From contig CAJUEB010000021.1 in NCBI GenBank assembly GCA_910585135.1, forward strand, positions 1 through 18,700: a DNA stretch of 18,700 nt, given 5' to 3'. Every line of letters begins with the position of its first letter. Position 1 is the first letter of the stretch. Positions 12,908 through 18,700 of this stretch are shown here, one piece after another. The position numbers were made by a program, and so were the translations under genes. The DNA is from an uncultured Eubacteriales bacterium. Lineage in GTDB: Bacteria > Bacillota > Clostridia > Peptostreptococcales > Anaerovoracaceae. The notes below the pieces were generated by a model. The model worked only from the letters and a program-made list of their open reading frames with translations. It ran no database searches and had not been told where the DNA came from.

Positions 12908-15584
12908 CAGATCCGTCGCAGCCGCATTTCTTTTAGCGGTAACGCTCGTGACGCTGGCGCTAGCGGTAACGGGCGTGTATCCGTTCGGCGAAAAACAGAT
13001 CGCAGTGATCGATATGTATCATCAGTATGTGCCGTTTCTCAGCGAACTGCAATATAAACTGCAAGAGGGCGGCAGTCTCTTTTATACCTGGCACGGCGCG
13101 GGCGGCAGCAATTTCTGGACGCTTCTTGCTTACTATGGCGCAAGCCCGCTCAACCTGCTTCTGGCAATTTTTCCACAGCGGTATATCATGGAGGGCGTTA
13201 CCGTCATACTGCTTCTTAAAATAGGGCTTTCGGCAAGCACGATGGCCGTCTACCTGCGCAGTCAGGGAAAATTCGGCGGTCACGGAAACGCCAGCGGGCA
13301 GGGAAAATCCGGCGATGCTGGCGTCGTGGCTTTTGCAACGCTTTATGCGCTTTGTTCTTACGTGATGGCATACTACTGGTGCATCATGTGGCTCGACGCT
13401 GTCGCTTTCCTGCCGCTTTGCATATTAGGACTAAACCGCTTGATCGAAGACGGCCGGGCGGTCATGTACACGGTGGCCTTGGGGCTTACGGTGTTTACGA
13501 ACTATTATATGGCGATCATGGTGTGCATCTTTATTTTGTGTTACTATCCTGTGCTGTATTTTTTGAAGGTGCAAAATGGCGGTATGCGGATCTGCATCGT
13601 TACGACGGCAAAGGCGGTGGGATACTCGTTCCTTGGGATTGCGATGGGGGCGGTGATGCTGCTTCCAACTTATATCAGCATGCGCAATGCCTATTATTTT
13701 TCCTCGGATATGCCAGCAGACTGGAGCTTTTACAGCGATGTTTTGGATGTTCTCAACCAGCTCCTGCCATATTCGGAGCTGACCTACCGGGAGGGCTTGC
13801 CGAATCTTTACTGCGGGATGCTGGTCGTCATCTTCGCTGTGCTTTATGTATGCAATAAGAGCATTGCTTTGCGGGAAAAGCTGCTCAATTTGGGGTTATT
13901 GATATTTTTGCTGCTTGGCCTCAACATCAATAAGCTGGACTTTATCTGGCATGGATTTCACTTCCCGAACCAACTGCCATATCGGTATACTTTCGCCATT
14001 TGCTTTCTTTTGATCGGGATGGCATACCGGGTTTTCCTGCGGATGGACACCGTTCGGGTAAAGCATCTGTGGGCTGTGCTGGCGGCAGGGATCGGCTATT
14101 ATCTCGTGGCGCAGAAGCTGATGGATGAGCAGATCGATGATATGAACCTGTTCTTTTACGGCGGCGTGGCGTGGCTGGCACTGTATTGCATTGTTCTCAT
14201 CCTTTACAGGAAGGGCAGCATTCCGAAAAATTCCTTCTTGCTGCTGATCGTTGTCCTGGTCATTGCGGAGATGGGCGCGAACACATGCGAGTCCTTTGAC
14301 AGAATCGGCAACACTTACAGGTCTTCGTATTTTGAAAACAGCAGCGATATCCGCAAGCTGGCGGAGGAGACGAACAAAGAATTTGCACGGACTGAAATGG
14401 ATGAGCTGTACACATTAAATGATCCGGCGATGTACCACTACAAAGGGCTGTCGCAGTTTTCCTCGTCGATCAATGCCAATATGACGCAGCTTATGGAAAA
14501 GGTCGGGCTGGACGGTTCTCCGGGCAGGAATCGTTTTAATTACAATCAGACCAGCCCGGTCACGAATGCGATGCTCAACGTGAAATATATCATCGCTAAA
14601 AATTTGGCGCTGAAAGATCCTGATTTTACGCAGGCAGGCAAATCGGGGCATTCCAGGCTTTATGAAAGCAAATATCCGCTTTCCATCGGGTATATGACAG
14701 GAAATGAGATCAGGACATGGGATACGGATAGCGAAAATCCATTTGACGTGCTGAACGATTATGTGCGGGCGGCGACCTCCAATACGTATCGGAAGGTGTT
14801 CTATAATGTTGCTGCCCCGGCTGTAAGTGCAAAAAATGCGAAGGTGACCATGACGGCAGATGGGACGTTTACGGTCAAATCCAGCGATCAAGATAAATCC
14901 GCACGCGTGACGCTTGTCTATACTTCTGACAAAACGCAGAAATATTATGTTTTCTTCGAAACGGCGCATGCCAAGAGTATCAATGTCAGCGATGGCAATA
15001 AAGTTGACGATATCGAGCTTCGAAATGACTGCGGATCAGTTGTGAATATCGGCAGTATAGAGGAAGGCAAATCCTTTACGGTCACGATCGATTATGAAAA
15101 GGGCGAGGACAGCACGATCACGGGATATGTATGTTATCTGGAGCAGGAAGCGTGGGATGGCGCGTATGATATTCTGTCGCAGAACCTGATGAAAGTGACC
15201 AAAAGCGGCGATACCTTCCTGGAGGGAATGGTAGAGGCAAAGCAGGATGGCGTTTTGGTAACGTCCGTGCCGTATGAGCAAGGGTGGCGTCTTGCGGTGG
15301 ATGGCACGGAGCAGAATATCCATGAGCTTACTGGCGGCGTGTTGATTTCCGTACCGCTTACGGCAGGCGAGCATCACATCCGGCTGGATTTCAGACCGCC
15401 CGGCATTGTAGCTGGGGCGGCGGTAAGCGGGATCGCTATCGTACTCTTGGTCATATTCCAGTTGGTCAACAGACATCGCCGCAAGCTTTTCTATGAGGTG
15501 TTTAAAGAAGAGGACGCTACGATTGCTGCCCAGGCATCGATGAGCGATGATAACAGCGGTGATATTTCCGATAACGGGATATGA
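12879..15584 (+). CDS. YfhO-family multi-membrane-spanning protein
   Basis: YfhO proteins are large polytopic membrane proteins with a GT-C-like architecture that are thought to transfer lipid-linked sugars onto outer surface polymers. This one has 901 residues. The opening has the family pattern GVYPFGEKQIAVIDMYHQYVPFL and the WHGAGGSNFW loop, with the acidic D45 expected in such a site. Many helices follow from about 105 to 480, then a large soluble outer domain with a strand-rich end (about 500-840) and a final helix (about 845-870). A hydrophilic Gly-rich stretch (about 130-148, GKFGGHGNASG) sits between two helices and looks inserted. AAAGGAAAG precedes the ATG, and the start overlaps the glycosyltransferase gene, so the two are co-translated. 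The last 31 residues are coded opposite the mocR 3' end and may be a dispensable extension. Confidence 0.88.
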   Translation: MKIKGFLTNNRSVAAAFLLAVTLVTLALAVTGVYPFGEKQIAVIDMYHQYVPFLSELQYKLQEGGSLFYTWHGAGGSNFWTLLAYYGASPLNLLLAIFPQRYIMEGVTVILLLKIGLSASTMAVYLRSQGKFGGHGNASGQGKSGDAGVVAFATLYALCSYVMAYYWCIMWLDAVAFLPLCILGLNRLIEDGRAVMYTVALGLTVFTNYYMAIMVCIFILCYYPVLYFLKVQNGGMRICIVTTAKAVGYSFLGIAMGAVMLLPTYISMRNAYYFSSDMPADWSFYSDVLDVLNQLLPYSELTYREGLPNLYCGMLVVIFAVLYVCNKSIALREKLLNLGLLIFLLLGLNINKLDFIWHGFHFPNQLPYRYTFAICFLLIGMAYRVFLRMDTVRVKHLWAVLAAGIGYYLVAQKLMDEQIDDMNLFFYGGVAWLALYCIVLILYRKGSIPKNSFLLLIVVLVIAEMGANTCESFDRIGNTYRSSYFENSSDIRKLAEETNKEFARTEMDELYTLNDPAMYHYKGLSQFSSSINANMTQLMEKVGLDGSPGRNRFNYNQTSPVTNAMLNVKYIIAKNLALKDPDFTQAGKSGHSRLYESKYPLSIGYMTGNEIRTWDTDSENPFDVLNDYVRAATSNTYRKVFYNVAAPAVSAKNAKVTMTADGTFTVKSSDQDKSARVTLVYTSDKTQKYYVFFETAHAKSINVSDGNKVDDIELRNDCGSVVNIGSIEEGKSFTVTIDYEKGEDSTITGYVCYLEQEAWDGAYDILSQNLMKVTKSGDTFLEGMVEAKQDGVLVTSVPYEQGWRLAVDGTEQNIHELTGGVLISVPLTAGEHHIRLDFRPPGIVAGAAVSGIAIVLLVIFQLVNRHRRKLFYEVFKEEDATIAAQASMSDDNSGDISDNGI

Positions 15585-16903
15585 TTATAATAAAACATGA
15601 GAAGATTTTGATCCAGGATGGTAACGGGGAGGCCGCGCATGTCGGCCTCTTGTTTTAATTGGCGGGCGAGACCTGGTTCAATGATCTGTAAAATGATATT
15701 GATGCCTGACGCTGTGTTGCGTACGCGGAGGAAACTTGATGCTTTTGCAGTAAATATATCGGTGACGGCTGCCAGCTTTTGCGCATAGAGCTTTCGCAGC
15801 TTTTTGATATGAGTCTGGTAGTTTCCCGTCTCCATGAACATGGCAAGGGTCAGTTGCTCCAGCTTAGAGCAGGTCTGCGTATAGTCCTGCACCATAGAGG
15901 AAAACAGTTCTGCCATTTTAAGCGGAAGAACCATGTAACTGATTTTCACTGCCGTAAAAAGGGTGCTGGAAAAAGAACCCAGATAGATGACCCTGTCATT
16001 GCTTTCCAGGCTCTTGAGCGCAGGCACAGGCTTGCCGAAATAGCGCAGCTCGCTGTCATAGTCATCTTCGATGATGTAGCTGTCGTTGCGGGAAGCCCAG
16101 TTGAGCAGTTCATACCTCCTGCCTACAGGCATAACCGCCCCGGTCAATACGTGATTTGACGGACTGACATAGGCGGCGGTCCTGATGTTGGCGGGGAGCT
16201 TTTCGATCATCAGCCCTTCCCGGTCAAGCCCGACAGATGTTATGGCAAAACCCCTGTCGCGAAAAATATTTTTCACCGGAACATAGCCAGGGGCTTCCAG
16301 CGCCACATGTTCGATATCGATCCGCTGTAGTATGGTAGCTAGCTGGTTGGTGATCTGCTGCGTTCCAGCGCCGATGATGATCTGCGAAGGCTGGCAGGAA
16401 ACGCCCCGTGACAGATACAGGTATTTGGCGATCTGCGCCCTTAATACGGCTTCCCCTTGCGGGTCGCTCTCGAAAAAAAGAAGGGAAGGGTATTCCGTGA
16501 GGATCTTGTTCATGCATTTTTTCCATTTGTTGAAGTCAAAGCAGGCCGGATCGTACTTGAACGTCCCGCATCCAGCCGCAAGCTCTTTTTCCATGGAAAA
16601 CATCTGCGGAGAGAAAATCGATTTTTCTGGAAGTGCAGTTTTTTGGGAATGGGAAAAGACCTCTGCGGCATAGTACCCGGACTGGGCTTTGCTATATACA
16701 TAACCTTCTACCAAAAGCTGGTCGTATGCTTGTTTGACCGTAGTGATGGATAATCCCGTTGATTTGGCAAGGGATCGTAGTGATGGCAGTTTTTCCCCTT
16801 CCATGATATCGCCCGCCAATATGGCGTCCCGGATATAATCATAGAGTTGTAAATAGTATGGACGGTTTCTGCTTTCGTCCAGCACGGGGAGGATCGCTTT
16901 CAT
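15491..16903 (-). CDS. MocR/GabR-type regulator (GntR DNA-binding domain + aminotransferase-like domain) lacking the PLP lysine
   Basis: MocR regulators join a winged-helix GntR domain to a fold-type I aminotransferase domain that normally senses PLP. The ATG at 16903 is preferred (470 residues) because TAGGAG lies just before it; longer upstream frames lack this site. The DNA-binding domain is about 12-80 (PSLRSLAKSTGLSITTVKQAYDQL). Aminotransferase motifs follow: GAGTQQITNQLATIL (178-192), SPSNHVLTGAVMPV (247-260), IIEDDYDSELRYFG (277-290). At the cofactor site the expected FSK reads FSS (S313), read twice from the DNA, and the arginine expected seven residues on is K320. Covalent PLP binding is therefore unlikely, although the rest of the fold is complete. 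It is divergent from an ECF S component with a palindrome between, the usual layout of a regulator and its target. Confidence 0.9.
   Translation of the reverse strand: MKAILPVLDESRNRPYYLQLYDYIRDAILAGDIMEGEKLPSLRSLAKSTGLSITTVKQAYDQLLVEGYVYSKAQSGYYAAEVFSHSQKTALPEKSIFSPQMFSMEKELAAGCGTFKYDPACFDFNKWKKCMNKILTEYPSLLFFESDPQGEAVLRAQIAKYLYLSRGVSCQPSQIIIGAGTQQITNQLATILQRIDIEHVALEAPGYVPVKNIFRDRGFAITSVGLDREGLMIEKLPANIRTAAYVSPSNHVLTGAVMPVGRRYELLNWASRNDSYIIEDDYDSELRYFGKPVPALKSLESNDRVIYLGSFSSTLFTAVKISYMVLPLKMAELFSSMVQDYTQTCSKLEQLTLAMFMETGNYQTHIKKLRKLYAQKLAAVTDIFTAKASSFLRVRNTASGINIILQIIEPGLARQLKQEADMRGLPVTILDQNLLMFYYNHIPLSEISPLLSSLIDAWAAIVASSSLNTS
15629..15656 (+). terminator. Intrinsic terminator for yfhO, lying inside the mocR coding sequence
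   Basis: GAGGCCG (15629-15635) pairs perfectly with CGGCCTC (15643-15649) around CGCATGT, followed by TTGTTTT. It lies 45 bases after the yfhO stop and within the antisense mocR frame. There it codes the residues around EADMRGLPV, so the hairpin does double duty. Confidence 0.75.
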
Positions 16904-16966
16904 ATTAAAACTCCTAACTGTTATCATAAAAATATTTTTATCTGTATATTTATCTAAATACAATTA

Positions 16967-16986
16967 TTGTGTACTATAGTATACAA
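16967..16986. promoter_or_regulatory. Palindromic operator candidate between mocR and the ECF gene
   Basis: TTGTGTACTATAGTATACAA is a 20-base palindrome with one mismatched pair, around the perfect core TACTATAGTA. It lies 31 bases before the ECF start. A -10-like TACAAT at 16959-16964 would place the transcript start within or just before it, so a bound regulator would repress. A weak minus-strand promoter for mocR could be TTGTAT (16957-16962) with TAAAAA after 17 bases. The regulator is presumably the divergent MocR protein. Confidence 0.6.
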
Positions 16987-17017
16987 CGAACAATTGGAAA
17001 AGAAAAGAGGTCTTATT

Positions 17018-17581
17018 ATGCAGACAAAGTCGAATACTTATAAAATCGTGCTGACAGCCTTGATGATGTGTCTCATTATGATAGCGATCTTATTCGTCAG
17101 GATACCGATTCCGTTTACACAAGGGTATGTGCATCTGGGGGACGCGATGATCTTTCTTTCGGTATTGCTTTTAGGATGGAAATACGGCGCGCTTGCTTCT
17201 GCACTGGGTGGCATGCTCGGGGATCTGGTGGGCGGCTTTGCTATGTGGGCGCCGTGGACTTTTGCACTCAAAGGCATTATGGCGCTGATCCTGGGGATTG
17301 CGGTTACCGCTATTTCGAAAAACGAAAACATCACCCGGGCGAAATACCTGGCAGGTGAAATCGCAGGCATGATTGCCGCCGGTATCGTGATGGTGATCGG
17401 TTATTACCTGGCGGAAGGCATTATGTACGGAAACTGGGTTGCGCCGGTCATGGGAATCCCGTGGAATATCGGACAGTTTGCAGTAGGCATGGTGATCGCC
17501 GTCGTGCTTGCTGAAGCACTTTGCAAGACGCCGGCGAGGACGTATTTTGCTTGCAGGATGCCGGAAAAAAAGCAGGCGTGA
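17018..17581 (+). CDS. ECF transporter S component (vitamin-type substrate-binding membrane protein)
   Basis: The S component is the membrane protein that binds the vitamin for an ECF importer and docks on the EcfA/EcfT motor. The 187 residues from this ATG form about six hydrophobic segments. Typical features are the N-terminal LTALMMCLIMIAILFVRIPIPF, then QGYVHLGDAMIFLSVLLLGWKYGALA, and GGMLGDLVGGFAMWAPWTFALKG. This is the pattern of the COG4720-like group, which includes pyridoxine and hydroxymethylpyrimidine type S components. The start is set by AAAAGAGG at 17003-17010; the frame extends upstream without a good site. The divergent MocR-type regulator favours vitamin B6 as the substrate, but this is inference. 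An ATPase that may be its motor starts after aroD. Confidence 0.85.
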   Translation: MQTKSNTYKIVLTALMMCLIMIAILFVRIPIPFTQGYVHLGDAMIFLSVLLLGWKYGALASALGGMLGDLVGGFAMWAPWTFALKGIMALILGIAVTAISKNENITRAKYLAGEIAGMIAAGIVMVIGYYLAEGIMYGNWVAPVMGIPWNIGQFAVGMVIAVVLAEALCKTPARTYFACRMPEKKQA

Positions 17582-17692
17582 TTTTGCATGAGGCAAAGCA
17601 GCCAAAACGGAAAAAGCACTTGTTCCATATGGATACCCGTGATAAAATGAATCAGCAGAGAAGAAGACGGCGGAACACGAAAGGGTGTTGAT

Positions 17693-18502
17693 ATGAACAC
17701 ATTGAAAATCAGAGATCTCGTATTGAAGCCGGGAAGGCCGAAGGTGGCTGTGCCGATCGTAGCGCAGCATCCGGCGGAAATCGTGGCTGAATGTGAGAAA
17801 ATTCAGGCGCTTCCGTGCGATCTCATAGAATGGCGGGCAGATTATTATCTTTCCCGGATGGGAAATTTAAACGAGCTTTTGACGGATAAGAATGCTTATC
17901 TGGATATGGTGAAGATTCTTGACGACCTCAATTACATCGCCGCTGGAAAACCGATCATCTTCACGGTGCGGTCAAGGCGGCAGGGCGGACAAGTCCAGCT
18001 TACGAAGGAGCAGCTCGCAAGCATATATGGCTTGATTGCGCAATCAGGGCTTGCCGATTTCGTCGATATCGAACTTTATCATAAACAGAAAGAACTTGAC
18101 GGGGACTGGATCTTCGGGCAGATCGAGGAAGTGCACCGCTGCGGCGCGAAGGTCATTTTGTCCCATCACGATTTCGATTGTATGCCAGATCCTTCTGAAA
18201 TCGTGGATCTTGTGAAGACCATGTATCGTTTGGGCGCTGATGTATGTAAAGTAGCAGCCATGGCGTATAACAGCGAGGATGCGAAAACGCTCCTCAAGGC
18301 CACGGCTTTTTTGAGTAAAAACGGGATTGGTCCGTTGATCATGCTGGCGATGGGTGACGCCGGAAAGAGCAGCAGAGTCGCGGGTGGAAGGTATGGCTCT
18401 TGTATTACCTTTGCGGCCGGTACGACGGAATCAGCGCCGGGCCAGGTGGATGCATATACCATGAAAAAGTGGCTGGATGATTATTACGGAGAGGAATCGT
18501 AG
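17693..18502 (+). CDS. aroD: Type I 3-dehydroquinate dehydratase
   Basis: AroD converts 3-dehydroquinate to 3-dehydroshikimate in the shikimate pathway, using a Schiff base to a lysine. The 269-residue protein keeps the family landmarks: VAVPIVAQ near the N-terminus, DLIEWRADYY (43-52), FTVRSRRQGGQ (90-100), VDIELYH (124-130), ILSHHDF (155-161) with the catalytic histidine H159, CKVAAM (185-190) with the Schiff-base lysine K186, and ESAPGQV (246-252). All catalytic residues seem present. It is a little longer than the usual 250 or so residues because of an N-terminal lead. It follows the ECF gene by 111 bases and ends directly before an EcfA-type ATPase gene with no gap, so the last two are surely co-transcribed. 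Confidence 0.95.
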   Translation: MNTLKIRDLVLKPGRPKVAVPIVAQHPAEIVAECEKIQALPCDLIEWRADYYLSRMGNLNELLTDKNAYLDMVKILDDLNYIAAGKPIIFTVRSRRQGGQVQLTKEQLASIYGLIAQSGLADFVDIELYHKQKELDGDWIFGQIEEVHRCGAKVILSHHDFDCMPDPSEIVDLVKTMYRLGADVCKVAAMAYNSEDAKTLLKATAFLSKNGIGPLIMLAMGDAGKSSRVAGGRYGSCITFAAGTTESAPGQVDAYTMKKWLDDYYGEES

Positions 18503-18700
18503 ATGGCAGATTTTATCAGGATCGAAAATCTGGTATTTGAATATGTAAGGGGTGAGGATGGAAAGCCGCTGCGGGCGATCGACGGCGTTAGTTTTAATGT
18601 GCCGAAGGGCAGCTTTACAGCGGTTATCGGACAGAACGGTTCTGGCAAATCGACGCTGGCGACGAACATCAACTGCCTTCTTGTGCCGACGTCGGGCAAG
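18503..18700 (+). CDS. ECF transporter ATPase (EcfA), 3'-truncated
   Basis: The frame opens at ATG 18503, directly after the aroD stop, and runs off the window end, leaving 66 codons. The start reads MADFIRIENLVFEYVRGEDG, then LRAIDGVSFNVPKGSFTAVIG and a Walker A GQNGSGKST at about residues 43-51, then LATNINCLLVPTSGK. This opening matches the energy-coupling ATPases EcfA1/EcfA2 closely. GGAGAGG at 18488-18494 supplies the ribosome binding site. It probably powers the S component at 17018-17581 or a shared set of S components. Whether a second ATPase and EcfT follow lies beyond the window. Confidence 0.88.
   Translation, partial: MADFIRIENLVFEYVRGEDGKPLRAIDGVSFNVPKGSFTAVIGQNGSGKSTLATNINCLLVPTSGK

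Overview
The window looks like chromosomal DNA of an anaerobic Gram-positive bacterium of the class Clostridia. The reasons are a clostridial-type Rnf complex, Gx-transporter and NusG-domain-II proteins, an ECF vitamin transporter, a CsbB/YfhO pair, an orphan PD-(D/E)XK protein of a type I recall from gut Clostridia, and strong purine-rich ribosome binding sites. No species can be named from the sequence alone.

Layout. Positions 1-1203 hold the end of an rnf operon (partial rnfA, then rnfB), closed by a bidirectional terminator at 1297-1324. A Gx-transporter gene converges on it (1385-1897, minus). Positions 1898-4423 form an AT-rich, gene-poor stretch. It contains degenerate ~40 bp repeats, two related stem-loops, a palindrome, one orphan nuclease-like gene (3033-3845), and then a good promoter with an overlapping inverted repeat and a structured leader. 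Positions 4424-9913 are an ABC importer operon of the nickel/peptide class: two permeases, a lipoprotein with a C-terminal His-His pair, and two ATPases fused into one chain through a His/Cys-rich linker. Positions 10010-11496 hold a NusG-domain-II protein (minus) and an ApbE flavin transferase (plus), divergent and sharing one palindromic Shine-Dalgarno sequence. Positions 11744-15584 encode a polyprenyl-phosphate glycosyltransferase and an overlapping YfhO-family membrane protein. Positions 15491-16903 (minus) encode a MocR-type regulator that has lost the usual PLP lysine. It faces an ECF S component (17018-17581), followed by aroD (17693-18502) and the start of an EcfA-type ATPase (18503 to the window end).

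How the genes fit together. Rnf is a ferredoxin:NAD+ oxidoreductase with covalent FMN on subunits outside the window. ApbE is the enzyme that attaches such FMN, and Gx and NusG-II proteins often accompany flavin-based membrane electron-transfer genes. Here NusG-II and Gx are both on the minus strand but 8 kb apart, with the AT-rich island and the importer operon on the plus strand between them. This suggests a formerly compact Rnf/flavinylation neighbourhood interrupted by an insertion. The MocR/ECF pair looks like vitamin (possibly B6) sensing and uptake.

The most unusual items are the MocR protein without its PLP lysine, the His/Cys-rich linker in the fused importer ATPase, the structured leader and operator-like repeat before the importer, and a yfhO terminator hairpin lying inside the opposing mocR coding sequence. 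No CRISPR array, tRNA, rRNA, transposase or integrase was seen.
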